Shown: positions 1-6,803, counted from the stretch's first letter. The stretch is DNA of 8,585 bases from Legionellales bacterium (GCA_002721165.1 PBJS01000008.1:39454-48038), one strand, 5' to 3'. Translations and numbers: made by a program. Notes: generated by a model not told the origin, from the sequence alone.

Positions 1-611
1 TCAGGATTTTTTATTATTGCTAAACAAGCATTTATGACCTCTGATAAATTATGAGGAGGTATATTAGTAGCCATACCAACGGCGATACCACTTGAACCGT
101 TAATAAGTAAGTTTGGTATTCGTGTAGGCAATACGACTGGTTCATGTTCAGAGCCATCGTAATTTGGTGAAAATTCGACAGTTTCCTTATCGAGATCTTC
201 CAAAATCTCATGGGCAACTCGTGACATCCGAACTTCGGTATACCTCATTGCAGCTGGTGCATCGCCATCGACAGAACCAAAATTTCCCTGTCCATCTACA
301 AGCATATATCTTAGAGAAAATGATTGGGCCATTCGAACAATGGTATCGTAAACAGCAGTGTCTCCATGCGGATGGTACTTACCTATAACATCACCAACAA
401 CTCTTGCAGACTTTTTATAAGCTTTATTCCAATCATTTCCCATTTCTTTCATGGCAAATAAAACTCTTCGATGTACGGGTTTTAATCCATCACGAACATC
501 TGGTAATGCTCGACCGACAATAACGCTCATGGCATATTCCATATAGGACTGCCGCATTTCGTCTTCTATATTGACCGGTGATAGTGCTTTCGCGAAATCA
601 GATTCAGGCAT
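1..611 (-). CDS. gyrA: DNA gyrase subunit A, N-terminal part (3' end outside window)
   Basis: This is the first 203 codons of GyrA, the breakage-reunion subunit of gyrase, which with GyrB introduces negative supercoils into DNA in the cytoplasm. The reading frame starts at the ATG complementary to 609-611 and stays open to the window edge. Visible landmarks are the N-terminal segment MEYAMSVIVGRALPDVRDGL (residues 24-43), KYHPHGDTAVYDT (78-90), the DGQGNFGS stretch, and MRYTE with the catalytic tyrosine at residue 124 (E. coli Tyr122). NGSSGIAVGMATNIPPHN follows near the window edge. The quinolone-determining positions equivalent to E. coli Ser83 and Asp87 are Thr85 and Asp89. No convincing Shine-Dalgarno precedes the ATG. 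The gene lies downstream of mtnA on the same strand, with 128 bases between them containing palindromes. The identification is near certain. Confidence 0.97.
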   Translation of the reverse strand, partial: MPESDFAKALSPVNIEDEMRQSYMEYAMSVIVGRALPDVRDGLKPVHRRVLFAMKEMGNDWNKAYKKSARVVGDVIGKYHPHGDTAVYDTIVRMAQSFSLRYMLVDGQGNFGSVDGDAPAAMRYTEVRMSRVAHEILEDLDKETVEFSPNYDGSEHEPVVLPTRIPNLLINGSSGIAVGMATNIPPHNLSEVINACLAIIKNP

Positions 612-665
612 AGATTATTTACTGAAAAGAGAACTAAAATCCTTATTTTTTAGGTACTTTTTATA

Positions 666-690
666 GGTAAAATTTTACCATAATATGGTA
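666..690. repeat. two overlapping perfect palindromes upstream of gyrA
   Basis: GGTAAAATTTTACC at 666-679 is a perfect 14-base palindrome. It overlaps TACCATAATATGGTA at 676-690, which is two perfect 7-base arms around one central base. The shared TACC belongs to both. A further TAGGTA lies at 651-656, 13 bases before the TAGGTA at 664-669. The stems are AT-rich with no T-run after them, so they do not look like an intrinsic terminator. Placement 55-80 bases upstream of the gyrA start suggests an operator, but no known regulator motif was recognised. Chance occurrence in AT-rich DNA is possible. Confidence 0.5.
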
Positions 691-739
691 TTTTCCCCTA
701 CTAAATTCTTAGATTTAACTACCTGATTTTAAATCAACT

Positions 740-1795
740 TTAAGTAAAAACCGCGAGCATTTTTTTTGCGTCAGGGTGATGAATTACACCCTTTTCAGTG
801 ACAATAAAATCAATCAATGAGGCTGGGGTAATATCAAAGGCCGGATTGAGTACTTTACTACGATTTTGAGAATTTTTATTCGTATAAAAATGGGTGACTT
901 CTTTTGCAGATCGATTCTCAATAGGTATTTTTTTTCCAGAATCTATTTTCATATCGATTGTAGATGAAGGTGCAACTACCATTACCCTCACATTATGATA
1001 CTTCGCTGACACTACATGTGAGTAAGTGCCAATTTTATTAGCTACATCTCCATTTGCAGCAATACGGTCAGAACCAACAATAAGCCAAGAAATTTTCTCC
1101 GTTTGCATCAGGTTTGATACAGCTGAATCAATTAGTAAATTTACTGGAATGTTATCTTGTTTTAACTCCCAACTGGTTAATCTGGCACCTTGAAACCATG
1201 GACGTGTCTCGGAAGCATAAATCTGTTTTAACAGTCCTTTTTGATATGCTGTTCTTATAACCCCTAAAGCCGTGCCATACCCTCCTGTTGCCAAAGCACC
1301 GGCATTACAGTGAGTTATAACATTACTATTTGGCTCAATTAATTCCGCACCAAGACGACCCATTTCATGATTTGCAGTAATATCATCATGATGTATTTTC
1401 ATCGCAAGTTCTTGTAAATGGTCTACAGGATTACCCTTAATTGTTTTAAATTTTTCACGCATTATAGAAACTGCCCAGTTTAAGTTAACAGCAGTTGGTC
1501 TAGCTGCAGTAAGTGTTTGCAGAACTTTTTCGATATTTTCACGCCAATTATTAGGTGAACTTTGATAAGCAGAGTGAGCAGCGAGTACAACGGCATAAGC
1601 TGCAGCTATTCCAATTGCAGGAGCACCTCTAACCACCATTTTGCTAATTGCATCAGCCACATCCAATGCCGAGGTATAATCAAGATAAATTACTTCCTCT
1701 GGCAACTTTCTTTGGTCTAATAGCGTTAATACCCCTGCGTTCCACTTAACCGCATAAAAACTCTCTACTTCTGTTTGTGATTTTTTGTTTTTCAA
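740..1795 (-). CDS. mtnA: S-methyl-5-thioribose-1-phosphate isomerase
   Basis: MtnA converts 5-methylthioribose-1-phosphate to 5-methylthioribulose-1-phosphate in methylthioadenosine (methionine) salvage. It belongs to the eIF2B-alpha/beta/delta-related isomerases. The 351-residue length is typical. Family motifs are RGAPAIG (56-62), THCNAGALATGGYGTALG (161-178) with the presumed catalytic Cys163, ETRPWFQGARLT (196-207), GSDRIAANGDVANKIGTY (241-258) with the presumed catalytic Asp243, and NPAFDITP (317-324). Cys163 and Asp243 correspond to Cys160 and Asp240 of B. subtilis MtnA. The frame begins with TTG at 1793-1795. No ATG or GTG lies between that codon and the upstream in-frame stop at 1820-1822, so TTG is the best start, although no strong Shine-Dalgarno is visible. 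It diverges from the deaminase gene that makes the precursor of its substrate and is followed by gyrA, an order I recall from Pseudomonas. Downstream salvage genes (mtnB, mtnC, mtnD) are not in this window. Confidence 0.96.
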   Translation of the reverse strand: MKNKKSQTEVESFYAVKWNAGVLTLLDQRKLPEEVIYLDYTSALDVADAISKMVVRGAPAIGIAAAYAVVLAAHSAYQSSPNNWRENIEKVLQTLTAARPTAVNLNWAVSIMREKFKTIKGNPVDHLQELAMKIHHDDITANHEMGRLGAELIEPNSNVITHCNAGALATGGYGTALGVIRTAYQKGLLKQIYASETRPWFQGARLTSWELKQDNIPVNLLIDSAVSNLMQTEKISWLIVGSDRIAANGDVANKIGTYSHVVSAKYHNVRVMVVAPSSTIDMKIDSGKKIPIENRSAKEVTHFYTNKNSQNRSKVLNPAFDITPASLIDFIVTEKGVIHHPDAKKMLAVFT

Positions 1796-1829
1796 TAGCG
1801 TTTTTTTATGATTAATGAATTATCATAGC

Positions 1830-1858
1830 ATTTAAGAATAATTAAATAGTATTGTCAA
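1830..1858 (-). promoter_or_regulatory. candidate sigma70 promoter for mtnA
   Basis: Read on the minus strand there is a perfect -35 hexamer TTGACA (complement of 1853-1858). A 17-base spacer separates it from TTAAAT (complement of 1830-1835), a 4/6 match to the -10 consensus. Transcription would start near 1823, about 28 bases before the TTG start of mtnA. The -35 box ends one base before the ATG of the divergent mtaD gene, so the two genes share a 64-base control region. The call rests on matching by eye only. Confidence 0.4.
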
Positions 1859-1859
1859 A

Positions 1860-3176
1860 ATGAACGTAGATACTTTAATACATGCCAGATGGATTATACC
1901 TGTTGAGCCGGAAAATACCGTATTTGAAGATTATGCTCTAGCCATCAAAAATGACAAAATAGTGGCGTTGCTAAACTCCGATGATGCTAGAAATAAAATT
2001 AGTGCAAAAGAAGAACTTGTTCTAGAGAATCAAGCATTGGTTCCCGGTTTTGTAAATGCCCATACACACGCAGCAATGTCGCTATTTCGAGGTTTGGCTA
2101 ATGATTTACCACTAATGAATTGGCTAAATAATTATATTTGGCCAGCTGAAAAAAAATGGATTGATTCCGAATTCGTAAAAGATGGTAGCAAACTTGCAAT
2201 AGCGGAAATGCTTCGTGGCGGAACAACTTGTTTTAACGATATGTATTTTTTTTCAGATAGTACAGCTGAAGTTTGTGTCAATGCTGGGATGCGTGCTGTC
2301 ATAGGTCTAATTGTCATCGATCTTCCAACTTCATGGGCAAGTAATAGTGATGAATATTTAGCAAAAGGTGAGTCAATTCATGACTCCTTCAAACATAATC
2401 CTCTTATTAGTACCGCATTCGCCCCTCATGCTCCCTACACTGTTTCTGATGATTCATTAAAAAGGATAGCGGTTCTTGCGGAAGAACTGGACATTCCTAT
2501 TCATATGCATATCCATGAAACTGATGATGAAATCAAACAAAGTTTAAAGCAGTATGGAAAGCGTCCACTCAAAAGATTATCCGAACTTGGTCTATTAAAC
2601 TCGCGTTTAATTGCAGTACACATGACTCAGTTAGAACAATATGAAATCGAAGAATTAAAAAAAACCAAAGTTCATGTTGCACACTGTCCTGAGTCTAATC
2701 TGAAACTAGCGAGTGGTTTTTGTCCAGTCGGAAAACTTCATATGAGTAATATAAATGTTTGTATCGGCACCGATGGTGCAGCAAGTAATAACGATCTAGA
2801 TATGCTTGGAGAAATGAGAACATCAGCAATACTATCTAAAGGGGTTGCCAATGATTGTACATGTAGTGATGCACATACATCTCTAAAAATGGCAACATTA
2901 AACGGAGCTAGAGCGCTTGGCTTAAGCAAAGAAATTGGCTCGCTAAAAAAGGGAAAGCAGGCAGATATTGTCGCAATAGATCTAAACCAAATAGAAACAA
3001 TCCCGCTATATGAGCCTCTCTCACAAATAGTTTATGCCGCTGATCGCCGTCAAATAAGTAATGTATGGGTTGCGGGAAAAAGACTATTGAAAGATAGAAA
3101 ACTAACAACTTTAAAATATGATGAATTAATAGAGAATACTAAGCTATGGGAGAAAAAGATAAATAATAACGCCTAA
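1860..3176 (+). CDS. mtaD: 5'-methylthioadenosine/S-adenosylhomocysteine deaminase-type amidohydrolase (TRZ/ATZ family)
   Basis: This is a cytosolic metal-dependent aminohydrolase of the amidohydrolase superfamily, 438 residues, full length. It probably deaminates 5'-methylthioadenosine to 5'-methylthioinosine and may also act on S-adenosylhomocysteine. The metal and substrate residues seen in this family are present: NAHTH (His68, His70), APHAPYT (His190), HMHIHE (His217, Glu220), VHMTQ (His254) and GTDGAASNN (Asp305). CPESNLKLASGFCPV (276-290) and the C-terminal ATLNGARALGL and GSLKKGKQAD segments are also typical. From memory it closely resembles the P. aeruginosa methylthioadenosine deaminase encoded beside mtnA, and the same neighbour here supports the assignment. 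Substrate choice inside the TRZ/ATZ family cannot be fixed from motifs alone, so a related purine or guanine deaminase is the alternative. No Shine-Dalgarno is visible before the ATG. The gene ends 22 bases from the convergent membrane-protein gene. Confidence 0.88.
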   Translation: MNVDTLIHARWIIPVEPENTVFEDYALAIKNDKIVALLNSDDARNKISAKEELVLENQALVPGFVNAHTHAAMSLFRGLANDLPLMNWLNNYIWPAEKKWIDSEFVKDGSKLAIAEMLRGGTTCFNDMYFFSDSTAEVCVNAGMRAVIGLIVIDLPTSWASNSDEYLAKGESIHDSFKHNPLISTAFAPHAPYTVSDDSLKRIAVLAEELDIPIHMHIHETDDEIKQSLKQYGKRPLKRLSELGLLNSRLIAVHMTQLEQYEIEELKKTKVHVAHCPESNLKLASGFCPVGKLHMSNINVCIGTDGAASNNDLDMLGEMRTSAILSKGVANDCTCSDAHTSLKMATLNGARALGLSKEIGSLKKGKQADIVAIDLNQIETIPLYEPLSQIVYAADRRQISNVWVAGKRLLKDRKLTTLKYDELIENTKLWEKKINNNA

Positions 3177-3198
3177 AAAATCTTGTTCTCATGAAAGA

Positions 3199-3876
3199 CT
3201 ATGTAAATGTGCTCTCAATAAGTGTGTTCGAATATCTAATTTTTTCAGCGAGACTATTTGCAATAATATATCTTAATTTCTCAATCACAATGGGTTGCTT
3301 CTTTTGAAGTTCGTTAATATCGTATTTGTTCCAAATTAATAATTTTACTTTTTTTGTTGGCTCAGTAAGAACATCTGCGGAAGTCACTTCATCTCGTAAG
3401 AAACTCATTTCACCTAACCAAACCCGCTTTGTTAATCTGATTATCTTCCCTTTTTGAAGTCGAATAACTGGCGTTCCTTCGAGAACAAACATTAAATTTT
3501 CAAAAGTTTTATTAGCACTTATTAGTTCACCAGTGCGCTCTTCTTTACCTGCTCGCTGATATAAAAGTTTAAACTCTTTTGGTGATAAAAGGTTGAATTC
3601 ATTCTGATAGAGATCATGTAATTCTTTTGGCAAACAACGAATCGAATTTTCATAATAATACTGTACAATTTTCAGACCATTTATAAGACTATTAGTCACA
3701 CTCAAAATCAATATCGCTTTCATTCCTAGTTGATCGAGTCCCGTATATAATGCAAGAAAAAAATAACCTACCTGCACTAAAATAAGTGCCGATCTAATAA
3801 AAATTATTGATGATGATAAATAGCAAACTGTAATTGTTGTCGACAATATAAGCATTGCTGTATCAGTGAAACTCAT
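3199..3876 (-). CDS. Popeye-like membrane protein with cyclic-nucleotide-binding-like domain
   Basis: This is a 225-residue hypothetical protein. Three hydrophobic segments, around residues 7-26, 28-46 and 52-70, should be membrane helices. A linker LPKELHDLYQNEFNLLSPKEF (82-102, with the KELHDLY and SPKEF parts most telling) leads into a cytosolic beta-roll of the CRP/cNMP-binding fold, about 103-215. The roll has LEGTPVIRL, LGEMSFL (154-160) and a C-terminal helix. Three helices, an LY-F linker and a single cNMP-like domain together match the Popeye (POPDC) architecture. The arginine that contacts the cyclic phosphate in CRP-type cassettes is replaced by Thr165, so cAMP or cGMP binding is uncertain. 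There is no DNA-binding domain. AGGA lies 11 bases before the ATG. The gene follows rnt on the same strand after 52 bases and could be the last gene of a pyrC-rnt transcript. Its function is unknown. A generic cNMP-domain membrane protein is the alternative call. Confidence 0.68.
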   Translation of the reverse strand: MSFTDTAMLILSTTITVCYLSSSIIFIRSALILVQVGYFFLALYTGLDQLGMKAILILSVTNSLINGLKIVQYYYENSIRCLPKELHDLYQNEFNLLSPKEFKLLYQRAGKEERTGELISANKTFENLMFVLEGTPVIRLQKGKIIRLTKRVWLGEMSFLRDEVTSADVLTEPTKKVKLLIWNKYDINELQKKQPIVIEKLRYIIANSLAEKIRYSNTLIESTFT

Positions 3877-3928
3877 TTTCTTATTATTCCTAAAAAGTAT
3901 TCAATAATTTTATTTTTAGTTTCTTTAT

Positions 3929-4552
3929 TTAAGACATATCAGAATATTTATTCCATTTATTAATAATCTCGCAAAATAAAAGTGCGGTCTGCTCAGCATC
4001 ATAACGAGCAGAGTGTGCTTCTTTTTCATCCCATTTCAGACCTGCTGCAATTGCAGCACGTGACAATACTGTTTGTCCATATACAAGACCTGACAAGGAA
4101 ACGGTGTCAAAGGTGCTAAATGGATGAAAAGGATTACGTTTAATATCATTTCTTTCTACACATGCATTCAAAAAACTCAAGTCGAAAGAAGCGTTATGAC
4201 CTACCAGAACTGCACGCGTGCATTGACTATCTTTTATCTTTTTTCGCACCACACGAAATATTTCATTTAAAGCGTCAGTTTCATTAATCGCAATCTGTTT
4301 GCGAAAGGGATGTTCAGGATCAATACCCGTAAACTCTAAAGATGCCGTCTCAAGATTAGCGCCTTCAAATGGTTTAATATGTTTAGATATTACTTCGTCT
4401 ACACACCAATGTTTTTTTTCACTAAATGTTAATGTAACAGCAGCAATTTCTAACAAAGCATCTTTATGCGGATTAAATCCCGCTGTTTCAACATCAATAA
4501 TAACGGGGTAAAACCCACGGAACCGCTTGGCAATAATTGTCTCGGTACTCAT
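3929..4552 (-). CDS. rnt: ribonuclease T
   Basis: RNase T is a homodimeric DEDDh-family 3'-5' exoribonuclease that trims tRNA CCA ends and matures 5S, 23S and small RNA 3' ends. Using the ATG at 4550-4552 the protein has 207 residues, close to E. coli RNase T. The catalytic set is complete: Asp20 and Glu22 (VIIDVETAGF), Asp124 (HNASFD), His180 and Asp185 (AHSARYD). KRNPFHPFSTFDT (138-150) and FRGFYPV (11-17) are further family signatures. A longer frame begins with TTG at 4582 inside pyrC. The ATG is preferred because it places the N-terminus as in E. coli and leaves five bases after the pyrC stop. The GAAG near the end of pyrC is a weak ribosome site, and translational coupling to pyrC is likely. 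The pyrC-rnt pair is also found together in Pseudomonas, as I recall. Confidence 0.96.
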   Translation of the reverse strand: MSTETIIAKRFRGFYPVIIDVETAGFNPHKDALLEIAAVTLTFSEKKHWCVDEVISKHIKPFEGANLETASLEFTGIDPEHPFRKQIAINETDALNEIFRVVRKKIKDSQCTRAVLVGHNASFDLSFLNACVERNDIKRNPFHPFSTFDTVSLSGLVYGQTVLSRAAIAAGLKWDEKEAHSARYDAEQTALLFCEIINKWNKYSDMS

Positions 4553-4557
4553 TGTTG

Positions 4558-5592
4558 TTAATACTTCACTTGCCACGCACAATTTTCACCAGCACGTAAA
4601 GGTACTAATTTATCATTATCGAAAGTCACCATTTCTGGAATCTTTGTTTTATTTTTTATGAGTGTAATTTTTTCATCGTTTCTTTCAAGGCCATAAAAGT
4701 CTGCCCCAAAAAAACTCGCAAATGCTTCTAACTTATCCAATTTGTTTTGTTCATCAAAAATTTCTGCATAAATTCCTAAAGCATTGTAAGCAGAAAAAAT
4801 ACCAGCGCATCCACAGCCGCTTTCTTTTTTTGAACGTGGGTGTGGCGCACTATCTGTTCCTAAAAAAAATTTACAATTGCCGCTAGTAGCAGCACCTAGA
4901 ACTGCTAGACGATCGTGCTCTTCTTTTAAAACAGGTAAACAATAATTGTGCGGCTGAAATGATACGTCAAAAAAATCGCTGCGGTTTAAGAGTACATGCT
5001 GCGGGGTAATCGTTGCAGCTAAATTATCACTAGCATTTAAAATAAAATCTACAGCCTCTTTAGTACTAATATGCTCCAAAACTATTTTTAACTCGGAAAA
5101 ATCATCAACTAGGGGTGTTAATACTCTATCAATGAATATTTTTTCTCTATCAAAAACATTAACTTCAATATCATTAACCTCTCCGTGTAGCAGTAAAGGC
5201 AATCCATTCTTCATCATTGCTTCCAAAACTGAATAAATCTTTTTAATATCTGTAACACCAGAATCAGAATTTGTTGTTGCTCCCGCGGGATAGTATTTTA
5301 AAGCTGTAATTGATTTTGTTTCCGCAGCTTTATCTATTTCACTGGGAGACATATTGTCAGTTAGATACAAGGTCATTAAAGGCTCAAAATTATATTCTTC
5401 GTTGACATTATCTAGAATACGATTGTAATAGGAGACGGCCATATCAACGGTCGTGATAGGTGGTTTCAAATTTGGCATTACAATTGCTCTAGAAAATTGG
5501 GCGGCGCTATAATTAACAACACTAGACATAGCTTCTCCATCACGAAGATGGAGATGGAAGTCATCAGGCTTTGAAATAGTTAATGTTTGCAT
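4558..5592 (-). CDS. pyrC: dihydroorotase, class II
   Basis: PyrC catalyses reversible cyclisation of N-carbamoyl-L-aspartate to dihydroorotate, the third step of de novo pyrimidine synthesis, in the cytoplasm. The 344-residue protein is full length and has all binuclear zinc ligands: His13 and His15 (FHLHLRDG), carboxylated Lys99 (LKYYPAGATTNS), His136 (LLHGEV), His174 (LEHIST) and Asp247 (GTDSAPH). Each sits exactly three residues before its E. coli counterpart (16, 18, 102, 139, 177, 250). KESGCGCAG (256-264) is another class II signature. The ATG at 5590-5592 gives the usual short N-terminus MQTLTISKPDDFHLHLRDG. No clear Shine-Dalgarno precedes it. The gene heads a minus-strand run, pyrC-rnt and possibly the Popeye-like gene, and diverges from tas. 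Confidence 0.98.
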   Translation of the reverse strand: MQTLTISKPDDFHLHLRDGEAMSSVVNYSAAQFSRAIVMPNLKPPITTVDMAVSYYNRILDNVNEEYNFEPLMTLYLTDNMSPSEIDKAAETKSITALKYYPAGATTNSDSGVTDIKKIYSVLEAMMKNGLPLLLHGEVNDIEVNVFDREKIFIDRVLTPLVDDFSELKIVLEHISTKEAVDFILNASDNLAATITPQHVLLNRSDFFDVSFQPHNYCLPVLKEEHDRLAVLGAATSGNCKFFLGTDSAPHPRSKKESGCGCAGIFSAYNALGIYAEIFDEQNKLDKLEAFASFFGADFYGLERNDEKITLIKNKTKIPEMVTFDNDKLVPLRAGENCAWQVKY

Positions 5593-5631
5593 AAATTAAG
5601 AAAATTCATCAAATATACTTAAATAAAAGGT

Positions 5632-5661
5632 ATCATATGCGTCGTTATTTGTCCGCGACAA
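5632..5661 (-). promoter_or_regulatory. candidate sigma70 promoter for pyrC
   Basis: On the minus strand TTGTCG (complement of 5656-5661) is followed, after an 18-base spacer, by TATGAT (complement of 5632-5637), a 5/6 match to the -10 consensus. Transcription would start near 5625, giving a leader of about 30 bases before the pyrC ATG. No leader hairpin like the one used for enterobacterial pyrC control could be seen. The -35 box overlaps the dyad at 5649-5661. The call was made by eye. Confidence 0.45.
5649..5661. repeat. dyad TTGTC-CGC-GACAA in the pyrC/tas divergent region
   Basis: Perfect 5-base arms flank CGC, inside a 128-base intergenic region that is otherwise very AT-rich. On the plus strand the dyad is followed by a run of T residues (5664-5669), so a weak hairpin plus U-tract is conceivable. 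However, no gene on that strand ends upstream, which makes an operator or a coincidence more likely. It covers the candidate pyrC -35 box. Confidence 0.3.
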
Positions 5662-5720
5662 TGTTTTTTATTTGAAATATTACCAATAAGACCAACAACA
5701 TAATTGAAAGGTAGGAAGCT

Positions 5721-6761
5721 ATGGAATACAACAAACTAGGCCAAACGGATATTGAAGTAAGTCGAATTTGCCTAGGGACCATGACCTGGGGAGAGCAAAA
5801 TACTGAGAAAGAGGCGCATGAGCAATTGGATTACGCGATCGAATCTGGAATCAATTTTATTGACGTTGCTGAAATGTACCCTGTGCCGCCTCGTGAAGAA
5901 ACATATGGCCTAACTGAGTCTTATATAGGAAATTGGCTCAGTAAAAGAAAAGATCGGGATAAAATCATACTTGCATCGAAGGTTGCTGCGAAAGCTGAAT
6001 GGTTACCATATATACGTGGTGGCCAGATAAAACTTGATAAAAAAAATATTGTACAAGCATTGGAAGATTCACTCAGACGTCTCAAAACAGACTATATTGA
6101 CCTTTATCAAATGCATTGGCCTGACCGTGATACCAATTTTTTTGGAAAATTAGCTTACTACCATGCGCCAGAAAAAGACGGAATACCAATAGCTGAAACC
6201 TTAGCGGTACTTGATGAGCTTGTTAAACAAGGAAAAATTAGAGCAATTGGTATTTCAAACGAAACTCCTTGGGGATGCGCTGAGTACTTAAGAATTTCAA
6301 GAGAAAAAGAATTACCGAGAATAGTTAGTATTCAAAATCCTTATAATTTATTGAATCGTACTTTTGAAATTGGTATTTCGGAATTTTCACATCGTGAACA
6401 AGTTGGATTACTTGCCTACTCACCTCTCGCATTTGGTGCATTAAGCGGTAAATACTTGAATAATCAAAAACCTGAAGGCGCACGTTTGACGCTTTTCGAA
6501 CGATTCAATCGATATCTAAACCCTCAAGCAACTAACGCAACTGAAGCTTATGTCAATCTTGCTAAGAAAAATGATTTAGATCCGTCACAAATGGCCCTAT
6601 CTTATGTTTCAAGTCGACCATTCTTAACCAGCAATATAATTGGTGCGACATCAATGGAACAACTAAAAATGGATATTGAAAGTATAAATATCGAGCTTTC
6701 AGATGATGTCATAAAAGATATTGAATCGATACATGAAAAAATCCCAAATCCCGCGCCATAA
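5721..6761 (+). CDS. tas: NADP(H)-dependent aldo-keto reductase, Tas family
   Basis: This is a cytosolic aldo-keto reductase of 346 residues, the same length as E. coli Tas and alignable with it end to end from memory. It includes IDVAEMYPVPPREET (47-61), YIGNWL, LKTDYIDLYQMHWPDR (121-136), IRAIGISNET (173-182), IQNPYNLLNRTFE (204-216) and a C-terminal PNPAP. The catalytic tetrad is present as Asp48, Tyr53, Lys87 and His132. The physiological substrate is not known with certainty. The E. coli gene was named for suppressing a tyrosine requirement under starvation. The ATG is preceded by a good ribosome site (GGTAGGAAGCT), one of the few clear ones in this window. It diverges from pyrC and is followed by purB on the same strand after 71 bases. 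Nothing suggests a shared pathway with either. Confidence 0.92.
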   Translation: MEYNKLGQTDIEVSRICLGTMTWGEQNTEKEAHEQLDYAIESGINFIDVAEMYPVPPREETYGLTESYIGNWLSKRKDRDKIILASKVAAKAEWLPYIRGGQIKLDKKNIVQALEDSLRRLKTDYIDLYQMHWPDRDTNFFGKLAYYHAPEKDGIPIAETLAVLDELVKQGKIRAIGISNETPWGCAEYLRISREKELPRIVSIQNPYNLLNRTFEIGISEFSHREQVGLLAYSPLAFGALSGKYLNNQKPEGARLTLFERFNRYLNPQATNATEAYVNLAKKNDLDPSQMALSYVSSRPFLTSNIIGATSMEQLKMDIESINIELSDDVIKDIESIHEKIPNPAP

Positions 6762-6797
6762 AAGAACTTTAGGTGATTTTATCTGTCTTAATACATG

Positions 6798-6803
6798 TAT
6801 AAT
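6798..6803 (+). promoter_or_regulatory. consensus -10 box for purB
   Basis: A perfect TATAAT lies 29 bases upstream of the purB ATG, in the 71-base gap after tas. The hexamer 17 bases upstream (GATTTT, 6775-6780) is a poor -35, so the promoter may rely on the -10 element or on an activator. I saw no purine-repressor-like box. It implies that purB has its own start rather than only read-through from tas. Confidence 0.45.

Noticed and set aside
32..217. Small minus-strand open frame inside gyrA
   Set aside because: It is in a different frame from the clear GyrA reading frame and has no family features.
164..388. Plus-strand open frame opposite gyrA
   Set aside because: It is antisense to conserved GyrA codons, with no ribosome site and no recognisable protein.
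666..690. Palindromes before gyrA as an intrinsic terminator of mtnA
   Set aside because: The stems are about five AT-rich pairs once a loop is allowed, and no U-tract follows on the minus strand.
2132..3108. Three minus-strand open frames opposite mtaD (2132-2317, 2738-2929, 2908-3108)
   Set aside because: All lie opposite strongly conserved amidohydrolase codons and show no protein-like features.
3160..3230. Bidirectional terminator between the convergent mtaD and Popeye-like genes
   Set aside because: Only a short TCATGA palindrome with mismatched flanks is present. No stable GC stem with a T-run could be drawn.
4299..4511. Plus-strand open frame opposite rnt
   Set aside because: It is antisense to the conserved RNase T exonuclease motifs.
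5593..5720. Small RNA or riboswitch in the pyrC/tas spacer
   Set aside because: Apart from the 13-base dyad there is no extended pairing or recognised aptamer core.
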